A stretch of DNA of 64,000 nucleotides, from the NCBI RefSeq assembly GCF_002216145.1, contig NZ_CP022278.1, positions 248,001 to 312,000 of the forward strand, read 5' to 3'. A program made the translations under genes and the position numbers. Below, piece by piece: positions 26,444 to 34,366 of the stretch. Numbering within the stretch: position 1 is the stretch's first letter; the number at the start of each line of letters is the position of its first letter. This DNA comes from Neisseria chenwenguii. GTDB taxonomy: Bacteria > Pseudomonadota > Gammaproteobacteria > Burkholderiales > Neisseriaceae. The notes below the pieces were generated by a model, which worked only from the letters and a program-made list of their open reading frames with translations, was not told where the DNA came from and searched no databases.

Positions 26444-27499
26444 ATGAAAAAACTCATCATTGTCGCCTTACTTGCTACGTCGGTTCACGCTGCCCAAGCG
26501 GCTCCGGCCCAAGTAGCGGCGCAACCGAAATCCGCACGGCTGCTTGCGCCAGAATACCGCGATTTGAGCCTGCTCAACTCATTTTCTGCCATACAGAACG
26601 GCATCGATTTTGCCAACCCCATTCCGTCGCTCAAAGCACTTAATGCCCAAATGCTTGCCGCCGCAAAAGCAGACAAAGTGCAACCCAATAAAAAGCTCGT
26701 TGCGCCCCGCAAAGGCAGTCAGCCTGCCGTTGATTTATACGTTTTCCAACCTAAGGCCGAAACACAAGGCAGGGTAATCTACTTTATCCACGGCGGTGGC
26801 TACATCATCGGCAACGCGCGCATGGAAAATGCCAATCTGTTTGCTCTTGCCGAACAAAACCAAGCCACCGTTATCAGCGCGGAATACCGCCTTGCTACGG
26901 ATGCGCCGTTCCCGGCCGATATTGACGACGCCTATCACGGCTTGTCTTACCTGTTCGACAATGCGGCAAAACTCGGCATCGACCCGAAAAAAATCATCAT
27001 CATGGGCGAAAGCGCAGGCGGCGGTTTGGCCGCACGTTTGGCACTTAAAACACGCGACATCGGTAAATACCGCCCGGCAGGGCAAGTGCTGATTTACCCC
27101 ATGCTGGATCACCGCACAGGCACGGCACAATCGCCCTATAAAAACCCGAATGCCGGCGAATTTTTGTGGACGGCAAAACTCAACCGTCTGGGCTGGGACA
27201 TCCTGCGCGGCGGCAAAACCATCGCAGCCGCAGATTTGCCCTACTACTCCGCAGCCCGTGCCGAAAAATTAGCAGGATTGCCGCAAACCTTTATGATGGT
27301 CGGCAGCTTGGATTTGTTCGCCAATGAAGATACGGATTACGCCAACCGCCTGATTAGCGCAGGCGTGCCGACCGATTTCCTGCTTATCAACGGCGTGTAC
27401 CACGCGTTTGAAAGTACCAATCCCGGCTCTCCGCAAACCAAGCAATACATTGCCGCGCGAAACGATGCGATCAAACGGATGTTTGACGCCGCAGAATAA
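26444..27499 (+). CDS. Secreted alpha/beta hydrolase (HSL-type esterase)
   Basis: A 351-residue protein with a Sec signal peptide (MKKLIIVALLATSVHAAQA). The hormone-sensitive-lipase family oxyanion motif HGGGY is near residue 111, and the nucleophile elbow is GESAG near residue 191. The acid residue is likely in SLDLFANEDTDYANRL and the histidine in GVYHAFE. A periplasmic or exported carboxylesterase; substrate unknown. Ends in an AG-DUS. Confidence 0.88.
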   Translation: MKKLIIVALLATSVHAAQAAPAQVAAQPKSARLLAPEYRDLSLLNSFSAIQNGIDFANPIPSLKALNAQMLAAAKADKVQPNKKLVAPRKGSQPAVDLYVFQPKAETQGRVIYFIHGGGYIIGNARMENANLFALAEQNQATVISAEYRLATDAPFPADIDDAYHGLSYLFDNAAKLGIDPKKIIIMGESAGGGLAARLALKTRDIGKYRPAGQVLIYPMLDHRTGTAQSPYKNPNAGEFLWTAKLNRLGWDILRGGKTIAAADLPYYSAARAEKLAGLPQTFMMVGSLDLFANEDTDYANRLISAGVPTDFLLINGVYHAFESTNPGSPQTKQYIAARNDAIKRMFDAAE

Positions 27500-27572
27500 A
27501 AAATTTCAGACGGCCTGAAACAACGTTCAGCAAAAAAACATTCTCCCAACCCATAAAACAAGGACATCTATC

Positions 27573-28003
27573 ATGAAAATCTTCTACAAAACCTCAGCAA
27601 CAGCCACCAGCGGCCGTGACGGACGCACCCAGGTGGACGACGGCTCCATCGGCTTCGATCTGGTCGGCTTTCAGAATAAAGACGGCAAGCAAGGTACCAA
27701 CCCCGAACAGCTTTTCGCCATGGGCTACGCCGCCTGCTTCGACAGCGCGATAACCACGTCGCCCCGACTTTGGGCATCAAACCGACTAAATCCAGCACCA
27801 CCGTCGGCGTGGGCATCGGCCAGAAACCCGACGGCGCATTCGGCTTGGATTTGGACATCACGATTACGGTCGAAGGCATTAACGAAGAGCAAGCCAAAAC
27901 CTTGATTAGCAAAGCTCACGAAGTTTGCCCTTATTCAAACGCCACGCGCGGCAATGTGGATGTGCGTTTGCACGTTAAAGTGGTGAATGCGTTTGATTTG
28001 TAA
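27573..28003 (+). pseudogene. Ohr paralogue with single-base deletion
   Basis: Starts MKIFYKTSATATSGRDGRTQ with AAGGACA SD and is nearly identical to intact ohr at 21,601 up to ACFDSA. Then GCGATAACCACG replaces GCGATGAACCACG: one G is lost after 27751. The downstream frame carries on as GIKPTKSSTTVGVGIGQKPDGAFGL through the second-cysteine motif to 28003. The resulting product would lack the resolving cysteine, so it is non-functional as written. Confidence 0.9.
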
Positions 28004-28156
28004 GCGTTAAACAGATGCCGTCTGAAAGTTTTTCGTTTTTCAGACGGAATTGTACTAACATGTTGTTTTTAAATATTTTTCTGATTTTTAGATAGCCTGA
28101 AAATGTTGGTTTTGCCAACCCAATCTACAAACTATTTTTTATTGAGGGAAACCATT

Positions 28157-29117
28157 ATGAAAAACCGTGTCAGCGAAATTTTAAATATCCGTTTGCCGTT
28201 AATCCAAGCCCCTATGTATTACTTAAACTAATGCCGAATTGGTTGCCGCCATGAGCAATTCGGGCGGTTTGGACATTATCGGACCGAATGCGGGGCAGGA
28301 CGCGCCGCCGAAAAACCGTCAGGATTCTTTGGACAAAATGCGTGCCGAAATCCGCAAAACCAAATCTTTAACCGACAAACCGTTTGGGGCAACGCTGATT
28401 AACGGTCCTGATTTGAGTTTTTGGCGACCGACTGTGCAAATGCTGGCGGAGGAAGGTGTGTCTGCGGTGTTAATCAACGAAGTGTTAGACCCTGAAATTT
28501 TTGATTTTTTCAAACAACACGGCATCAAAACCATGTACCGCGCCTTAACGCCAACGGTTGCCAATTCCCAAGAAGCCGAGCGTTTGGGGGCGGATATGAT
28601 TATCGCGACTAGTTTTGACGAAGGCGGTACTGTACCAAGCCGTGTGATTGGTACGTTTACGATTGTACCGATGATTGCCGACAGCGTGAACATTCCTGTG
28701 GTAGCGACGGGCGGCATTAGCGATGTACGCGGCGTGCGTGCCAGTTTCGCGCTGGGTGCAGAAGGCGTATATGTGGGCAGCGGTTTTATTGTTGCCGATG
28801 AATGCCCTGCCGATGAAAAAGTGAAACAGCTGATTGTGAATTCAACGGCGGAAGATTTGATTTTATTCCTCACGCTACCTGCGTATTACCGTACCTTGCC
28901 GACCGAAAACGGTAAAAAATTGGCAGAACTTGAAGCACAAAGTGCAAGCCGTGAAGAGATGTTTGAAGCCATGGACAGCTATCATTCTTTGTGGCAAGGA
29001 ATGCGCTTGGGCAATAGTGATAAAGGCGTGGTGTCGGTGGGAACTGGGGTCAGCATGATTAAAGCCGTCCGCCCAGCGAGTGAGATTGTGGCGGATTTGA
29101 TGCAAGATTTTGTTTGA
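28157..29117 (+). pseudogene. Nitronate monooxygenase-like FMN enzyme, frameshifted near start
   Basis: ATG 28157 reads MKNRVSEILNIRLPLIQAPMYYLN and stops at TAA. In the next frame NAELVAAMSNSGGLDIIGPNAGQ continues, so TTAAACT probably arose from TTAACT (one extra A near 28,220). The remainder is a full 2-nitropropane dioxygenase/nitronate monooxygenase TIM barrel: PVVATGGISDVRGVRASFALGAEGVYVGSGF is the FMN-phosphate site. A truncated product could start at ATG 28239 or later, but would lack the first strand. Confidence 0.85.
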
Positions 29118-29414
29118 TTTGAAAATGGGTTTCAGGCTGTTTGAAAATGCCTGTCTGAAAATCACGATGCCGTCTGAAAACCACAAGCGGTCAAAAAACA
29201 CCGAAATTTTGCAAAATCCGACCGCACTTTGAAATGCCGATACAGTCTGAAAAACGAAAACCTTTCAGACGGCATCACTCTCTTTAAAATAGGCATTCGA
29301 GCTGTCCGAATTTTATTTACTCAATCATAGGATTGTGGAAATTAAGAAGCATTTGGCTGGGTAGCAAAGGGGGTCAGGCAGTCTGAAAATGGCTTTGAAT
29401 GATAATGCCGTCTA
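29118..29414. other. Gene-free stretch mixing four uptake-signal types
   Basis: Contains TGCCTGTCTGAA (29148-29159, the wadsworthii-type DUS), ATGCCGTCTGAA just after, ACAAGCGGT (29183-29191, Actinobacillus-type USS), ACCGCACTT (29221-29229, reverse of the Haemophilus USS AAGTGCGGT), then an inverted DUS-like pair up to 29275. The two Pasteurellaceae signals are inverted (GCGGTC/GACCGC), the way they form terminators in that family. No coding frame seen. Confidence 0.75.
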
Positions 29415-29422
29415 AAGAATAA
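29415..29422. repeat. 8-bp target-site duplication, left copy
   Basis: AAGAATAA immediately outside the GGGG end of the left IS. An identical copy follows the right IS end at 31895-31902. Confidence 0.85.
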
Positions 29423-30143
29423 GGGGCTGTACTAGATAACTAGGGAAATCTAATTTCAGGTTAGAATAATCCCGATGAGAAAAAGTCGTTTAAGTCAGTA
29501 CAAACAAAATAAACTGATTGAACTGTTTATTGCGGGTGTTACCGCACGCACAGCAGCTCAATTAGTCGGCGTCAATAAAAACACTTCTGCCTATTATTTT
29601 CATCGTTTGCGCCTACTCATCTATCACAACAGTTCACATTTGGAAATGTTTGATGGCGAAGTAGAAGTTGATGAAAGCTATTTTGGCGGACAACGCAAAG
29701 GCAAACGCGGTCGCGGTGCAGCCGGTAAAGTGGCGGTATTCGGGCTTTTGAAGCGCAACGGCAAGGTTTACACCGTTGCCGTACCCAATACGCAAACTGC
29801 CACTTTCATTGCCGATAATCCGTGAGCAGGTAAAGCCTGACAGCATTGTTTATACCGATTGCTACAAAAGCTATGATATACTTGATGTGAGTGAATTTAG
29901 CCACTTTCGCATCAATCACAGCACACATTTTGCTGAACGACAAAATCATATTAACGGAATTGAGAACTTTTGGAACCAAGCAAAACGCCATTTGCGTAAG
30001 TTTAACGGCATTCCCAAAGAGCATTTGGAGCTGTATTTGAAGGAATGTGAATGGCGTTTTAACCACAGTGAAATAAAAGTTCAAATTTCCATTTTAAAAC
30101 AATTAGTAAAGAAGGATTTGTTCTAGTTATCTAGGACAGCCCC
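29423..30143 (+). mobile_element. IS1016-like element (IS1595 family), complete but frameshifted
   Basis: 721 bp with terminal inverted repeats agreeing at 20 of 21 positions (GGGGCTGT, A or C, CTAGATAACTAG). The transposase is in two frames: 29475-29825 (MRKSRLSQYKQNKLIELFIAGVTA, zinc-finger/HTH start, DGEVEVDESYFGGQRKGKRG with a catalytic Asp) and on to 30126 (PIIREQVKPDSIVYTDCYKSYD, INGIENFWNQAKRHL with the terminal acidic/Asn residue). An extra G at about 29812 breaks the frame between TFI and PIIREQ. Confidence 0.9.
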
Positions 30144-30230
30144 AAATTTTTTAATATCAAAATATTACGAAATTGGCATTTCGGATGAAATGAAAACATC
30201 GAAATATCAAAAAGTTGGTGAAACTTAATC

Positions 30231-30365
30231 GGGGTAGGCAAGCATATTTTGCTTGCGGATATCAAGCTTGAAAACGCAGAAAAAGCCGCCAAAACGTTAC
30301 GTGAGGCAGGTTTTGAGGTCAGCACCACCTACGTTGATGTGAGCCAAATTGTTATAAGATTTTGA
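30231..30365 (+). pseudogene. Remnant of a short-chain dehydrogenase
   Basis: In frame: VGKHILLADIKLENAEKAAK, then TLREAGFEVSTTYVDVS, ending in a stop at 30365. This is the beta2-alpha3-beta3 part of an SDR Rossmann fold, with the D of LLAD being the NAD-specifying residue and DVS the cofactor-binding DxS. The glycine motif before it and the catalytic YxxxK after it are gone. Likely Pasteurellaceae-like by codon use (AT-rich). Cargo debris inside the composite transposon. Confidence 0.65.
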
Positions 30366-30442
30366 TGATTATCAAAGGCAAAATTTTCACTATAATAGCC
30401 ACTACTTTTGGCTTATGTCGTGCATTATTTGAGGGATCATCA

Positions 30443-30805
30443 ATGCAAAAAAATCATCAAAACCGACCGCTTGTGGACGTCTATCGCCGTCTTAATCAAG
30501 CGATGGTTGAGGCAGATACGGCAATGCTATCCGCCCTTTTAACGGACGATTTTACCCTCACCCATATCACAGGCTATGTTCAGCCTAAGCAAGAATGGCT
30601 TGATGATATTCAGCACGGCAGAATGTGCTATTTCCACATCGAAGAAGTGAGAGTACAAACCCTTGAAAATCAAGTGATCGGCAGGGCGAAAACAACCGCC
30701 AACATTTGGGGGGCAAAGGGGACTTGGGCATTGCAACTGGCACTTGATGTGGTCGAAATCAATCAGGCGTGGCAGGTGCGAAAAGCGGTTGCCACATTGT
30801 TTTAA
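30443..30805 (+). CDS. NTF2/SnoaL-like protein 1
   Basis: A 120-residue cone-shaped alpha+beta barrel protein (DUF4440/SnoaL-like): PLVDVYRRLNQAMVEADTAMLSALLTDDFTLTHITGYVQPKQEWLDDIQHGRMCYFHIEEV, WALQLALDVVEINQAWQVRKAVATLF. Such proteins act as small hydrolases, isomerases or binding proteins. TATAAT lies at 30391-30396. The start at 30443 follows GAGGGATCATCA. Codons 9-11 include ACCGCTTGT (30466-30474), the Actinobacillus-type uptake signal in reverse, so the gene probably came from Pasteurellaceae. AT-rich compared with its surroundings. Confidence 0.8.
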   Translation: MQKNHQNRPLVDVYRRLNQAMVEADTAMLSALLTDDFTLTHITGYVQPKQEWLDDIQHGRMCYFHIEEVRVQTLENQVIGRAKTTANIWGAKGTWALQLALDVVEINQAWQVRKAVATLF

Positions 30806-30826
30806 CTCAAAAATAAGGAAAAAAAG

Positions 30827-31258
30827 ATGACTTTTAACCCGCTTGTAGAGCGTCAAGCAATCAAGGATCTAGTTGATACTTTTTCAAATTTGGCAGACGA
30901 GAAAAAAGTCGCTGAGCAAATGCCGTTATTTACGGAAAATGCAGTGGTGAACACCTTTATCGGCGGCAAACTTGTGTTTGAAATGACAGGGCGTGCGGAA
31001 ATCGAAAACGTGTTCACGAGCTTTTTGGCAGATTTCCACACCGTTTATCACTTAAACGGTCAGCATACCGTAACATTTCAAGATGAAACGAATGCGACTG
31101 CAATCAACTATTGCCAAGTGGCGTTGGTGGGCGAGAAAGACGGCAAAAACCTCATTCATAACCACTATGTTCGCTACGCCGATACCTACCAAAAAGTGGA
31201 CGGCAAATGGCTCATCGCCAAACGCATTGCGAATTTTATGATTAGCGAAAATCTGTGA
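30827..31258 (+). CDS. NTF2/SnoaL-like protein 2
   Basis: A 143-residue SnoaL-like protein: VERQAIKDLVDTFSNLADEKKVAEQMPLFTENAVVNTF, LNGQHTVTF, NHYVRYADTYQKVDGKWLIAKR. Same fold as its neighbour but little sequence similarity. 21 nt after the first gene with an AAGGAAAAAAAG SD, so the two form one operon. Function not predictable; bile-acid-dehydratase-like or polyketide-cyclase-like labels would be over-reading. Confidence 0.82.
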   Translation: MTFNPLVERQAIKDLVDTFSNLADEKKVAEQMPLFTENAVVNTFIGGKLVFEMTGRAEIENVFTSFLADFHTVYHLNGQHTVTFQDETNATAINYCQVALVGEKDGKNLIHNHYVRYADTYQKVDGKWLIAKRIANFMISENL

Positions 31259-31385
31259 AAACGGCTGATTTTCGACGCCCAATTTTGAAGTTCCTACAAT
31301 CTGTCCCCTCTCCTGCGCTTTGCGCGGGAGAGGGTGGTGCTTCGTAGAAGCACGTTTTGCTTGGTTTTCAGAAAAATTTACCATT

Positions 31386-31894
31386 AAAATGTGTGCTGTG
31401 ATTGATGCGAAAGTGGCTAAATTCACTCACATCAAGTACATCATAGCTTTTGTAGCAATCGGTATAAACAATGCTGTCAGGCTTTACCTGCTCACGGATT
31501 ATCGGCAATGAAAGTGGCAGTTTGCGTATTGGGTACGGCAACGGTGTAAACCTTGCCGTTGCGCTTCAAAAGCCCGAATACCGCCACTTTACCGGCTGCA
31601 CCGCGACCGCGTTTGCCTTTGCGTTGTCCGCCAAAATAGCTTTCATCAACTTCTACTTCGCCATCAAACATTTCCAAATGTGAACTGTTGTGATAGATGA
31701 GTAGGCGCAAACGATGAAAATAATAGGCAGAAGTGTTTTTATTGACGCCGACTAATTGAGCTGCTGTGCGTGCGGTAACACCCGCAATAAACAGTTCAAT
31801 CAGTTTATTTTGTTTGTACTGACTTAAACGACTTTTTCTCATCGGGATTATTCTAACCTGAAATTAGATTTCCCTAGTTATCTAGTACAGCCCC
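31386..31894 (-). mobile_element. IS1016-like element, truncated copy
   Basis: Inverted with respect to the left copy. It keeps the outer end (TCTAGTACAGCCCC to 31894) and the first transposase frame (31492-31842), identical in protein sequence to the left copy, plus about 105 bp of the second frame. It lacks the inner roughly 210 bp and inner terminal repeat. It carries the same ATTGCCG frameshift as the left copy, so both descend from one already broken element. Confidence 0.9.
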
Positions 31895-31902
31895 AAGAAT
31901 AA
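31895..31902. repeat. 8-bp target-site duplication, right copy
   Basis: AAGAATAA directly after the CCCC end of the right IS; identical to 29415-29422. Confidence 0.85.
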
Positions 31903-31965
31903 TCTTTCAGACAGCATTTGTTTTGATTTTTTCAGACAGACATTTCAAGCCGCCACATTCACATT

Positions 31966-32874
31966 TCAATCCCCCTGCAACCATGCTTCCAGCACCCCAA
32001 CCAGCGCATCAAACACGCGTTTGACCCGCGCCGTGTTGCGGTGGCGGTTGGGGCGGTAGACATACAACTGCCAGTTTTCCAGCACCACTGTTTGCTTGGG
32101 CAGCACGGTTTTCAGGCTGCCTGAACGGATTTCGTCGCGCACCTGCCAAAGGGCAAACTGCCCGATGCCGCGCCCTGCCTTTGCCACTGCTAGCAGGTGT
32201 TCTGTTTCGGGGGCGATGAACGTAGGCTGGCTCGGCACAAATTCGCTGCCGTCTGCAAATTCCCACGAAAAAATGCTGTTTGTGTTTTCGTTCAAATGAC
32301 CCAGCAGGGGAAAGCGTGTCTGCAAATCCGCCGTGTCGCACGGTTCACCCAAACATGCCAGCAAGCTGGGGGCAGCGGCATTAACCAGCGTGAGCGGTAC
32401 GATATTTTTTACAATAAAATCATCTTTTTGCGCTGTTCCCACGCGGATACCGACATCAATCTGACTGCGGTCGGTATCGCGCAATTCATTACCGCAACGC
32501 CAATCCAACACAATTTCGGGATAGGCTGCCAGCCGCGCGATTACCCCATCCAGCAAACCCGAATAGCCCAGTCGCGGCATGGCAACCCGCACCAAACCGC
32601 GTTCGGTAACGCGCTCGTTCAGGCTGAATTCCTGAAACACGCTGTCGGTCTGCTGCACGGCCGCCTTTGCCTGCCGATACACCTGCTCGCCAAACGGCGT
32701 AATTTGCGTGCTGCGCGTATTGCGTACAAACAGCATATCGCCGAATTCCTGTTCCAAAAACGCCACCGCCCGCGAAACGGCTTGCGGCGGCAGTCCGTTA
32801 TCCCGCGCGGCTTGGCGGAAATTGGCGGTTTCGGCGGCGGCGCAAAACAGACGCAGGGCTTCCAGTTTGTTCAT
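31966..32874 (-). CDS. LysR-family transcriptional regulator
   Basis: A 302-residue LTTR. Winged HTH at residues 1-60 (LEALRLFCAAAETANFRQAARDNGLPPQAVSRAVAFLEQEFGDMLFVRNTRSTQITPFGEQVY), then a linker and a periplasmic-binding-like effector domain (LVRVAMPRLGYSGLL, IDVGIRVGTAQKDDFI). Divergent from the exported hydrolase at 33,176, which it probably controls. Its coding sequence holds TTCAGGCTGCCTGAA at 32111-32125, a foreign-dialect DUS. Confidence 0.9.
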   Translation of the reverse strand: MNKLEALRLFCAAAETANFRQAARDNGLPPQAVSRAVAFLEQEFGDMLFVRNTRSTQITPFGEQVYRQAKAAVQQTDSVFQEFSLNERVTERGLVRVAMPRLGYSGLLDGVIARLAAYPEIVLDWRCGNELRDTDRSQIDVGIRVGTAQKDDFIVKNIVPLTLVNAAAPSLLACLGEPCDTADLQTRFPLLGHLNENTNSIFSWEFADGSEFVPSQPTFIAPETEHLLAVAKAGRGIGQFALWQVRDEIRSGSLKTVLPKQTVVLENWQLYVYRPNRHRNTARVKRVFDALVGVLEAWLQGD

Positions 32875-33175
32875 TTTTGTTCCTTTCTAGCTGAAACCTT
32901 TGCAGAACCCCAGATTTGAGCGCAGTTCAAAGCGATAGCATCGCGGACAATATATTTTCTTGGACGCAGATAATATGGAAATATTTTCAAGTGGGCGAGA
33001 AGCGCATCGCGAAGAAATGTGCTAAAGATGGGGTTTTGCAAAGGTTTCAGGCTGCCTGAATGGGGTAGGATTATCTCAAAATCAGGAACACTGTGTTTGA
33101 AATTAAACCATATACAGCACCAATCTCTATCCGTATCATGCGCTCTGTTCATTATTTATGTTACAGGAGTAAACC
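32875..33175. promoter_or_regulatory. Divergent promoter region, LysR regulator / hydrolase
   Basis: 300 bp without a gene. Contains TTCAGGCTGCCTGAA at 33046-33060 and AT-rich tracts around 32950-32985 suited to a LysR-regulated divergent promoter. No single clear T-N11-A operator could be picked by eye. An SD (ACAGGAG) precedes the hydrolase. Confidence 0.5.
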
Positions 33176-34330
33176 GTGAACCGCCGTTTATTCATTCAAA
33201 CCCTTACTGCCGCTTTTACCGCCGCCGCGCTTTCTACCGCCGCCGCCCCTGTTCTTTCGCAACAAACACAAGGAGCCAACCGCATGACGCACGCTCAAAA
33301 CCCCACTCTGCCCGTTTCTATGGTGCAAGAATGGGACAAAATTTTTCCGCAAAATTCCAATGTTTCGCACCAAAAAGTGTCGTTCAAAAACCGCTACGGC
33401 ATCACTTTGGTGGGCGATTTGTATCTGCCCAAGAACGCCAGCGGCAAACTGCCTGCCATTGCCGTGAGTGGGCCTTTCGGTGCAGTAAAAGAACAATCCA
33501 GCGGTTTATACGCGCAAGAATTGGCAGCACGCGGTTTTGTTACCTTGGCATTTGACGGCTCATACACTGGCGAGAGCGGTGGCGAACCGCGCAATATGGC
33601 ATCGCCCGAAATCAACACCGAAGATTTCAGCGCAGCAGTGGACTATTTGGGCCGCCTGAAAAATGTAAACCGCGAAAACATCGGCATTTTGGGTGTTTGC
33701 GGCTGGGGCGGTTTTGCTTTAAATGCCGCCGTTTCCGACCCGCGCATTAAAGCTGTTGCTGTATCCACCATGTATGACATGACGCGTGTCAATGCCAACG
33801 GCTACGAAATCAAGCTAGACCCGAAAGGTCAATATGACCGCGTACCCGCACAAGATGCGGATGCACGTTACAAAATGAAATTAGACATGAGCAACGCGCG
33901 TTGGGAAGCCGCTAAACACGATTATGCGGATTTATTGCCTGCCAACAATCTTGACCCCGAAAAAGACATTACCGCCGAAACACCGAAATTTGTCGCAGAA
34001 TATGCGAATTTCTATCGCACCAAACGCGGCTTTCATCCGCGCTCGGTAAATTCCAATCCGAAGGGTTCGTGGACAACCACCGCTTTCTTGCCGTTTATCA
34101 ATATGCCGATTTTGCAACGCGCCAGCGAATTACGCGCACCTGCCTTGGTGGTACACGGCGAAATCGCACATTCTCGCTATTTCGGCGAAGACGCGTTTAA
34201 GTCGCTAGGCAGCAAAGACAAAGAACTGGTTATCGTAAAAGGCGCTAATCACACCGATTTGTATGACAACACCACAGGCAAAATCCCTTTTGATAAATTT
34301 GAAGCCTTTTTCAAGGCAAAATTGAAATAG
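33176..34330 (+). CDS. Exported alpha/beta hydrolase (dienelactone-hydrolase-like)
   Basis: A 384-residue protein starting with GTG (MNRRLFIQTLTAAFTAAALSTAAAP, a signal peptide with an RR pair). Fold landmarks: YGITLVGDLYLPKNASGKLPAIAVSGPFGAVKEQSSGLYAQELAARGFVTLAFDGSYTGESGGEPR, then GILGVCGWGGFALNAA. The nucleophile elbow reads GVCGWGG rather than GxSxG, so the nucleophile may be the cysteine, as in dienelactone hydrolases, or activity may differ. The family's acid and His are in the ALVVHGEIAHSR and GANHTDLYD segments. Divergent from the LysR gene. Confidence 0.82.
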   Translation: MNRRLFIQTLTAAFTAAALSTAAAPVLSQQTQGANRMTHAQNPTLPVSMVQEWDKIFPQNSNVSHQKVSFKNRYGITLVGDLYLPKNASGKLPAIAVSGPFGAVKEQSSGLYAQELAARGFVTLAFDGSYTGESGGEPRNMASPEINTEDFSAAVDYLGRLKNVNRENIGILGVCGWGGFALNAAVSDPRIKAVAVSTMYDMTRVNANGYEIKLDPKGQYDRVPAQDADARYKMKLDMSNARWEAAKHDYADLLPANNLDPEKDITAETPKFVAEYANFYRTKRGFHPRSVNSNPKGSWTTTAFLPFINMPILQRASELRAPALVVHGEIAHSRYFGEDAFKSLGSKDKELVIVKGANHTDLYDNTTGKIPFDKFEAFFKAKLK

Positions 34331-34366
34331 GGTTTGAATTCAATTCACTATAAAACGGAGAATGCA

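Larger units (their letters stand above)
29423..31894. mobile_element. Composite transposon bounded by inverted IS1016-like elements
   Basis: A 2,472-bp unit. The outer ends are the same IS end (GGGGCTGTACTAGATAACTAG) pointing outward at 29423 and 31894. The flanks carry a perfect 8-bp repeat AAGAATAA, the duplication length expected of the IS1595 family. The interior carries a dehydrogenase remnant and two NTF2-like genes. Only the left IS has both ends; the right one has lost its inner end. Because the repeat brackets the whole unit, both ISs and the cargo arrived as one insertion. Confidence 0.85.

Noticed and set aside
29475..30126. Programmed frameshift in the IS1016-like transposase as fact
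   Set aside because: No clear slippery heptamer was seen at the junction; an inherited one-base insertion explains both copies, so frameshifting is kept only as an alternative.
29423..30143. Left IS1016-like copy as an independent insertion with its own duplication
   Set aside because: The sequence after its inner end (AAATTTTT) differs from AAGAATAA, while the match is found at the far end of the second copy.
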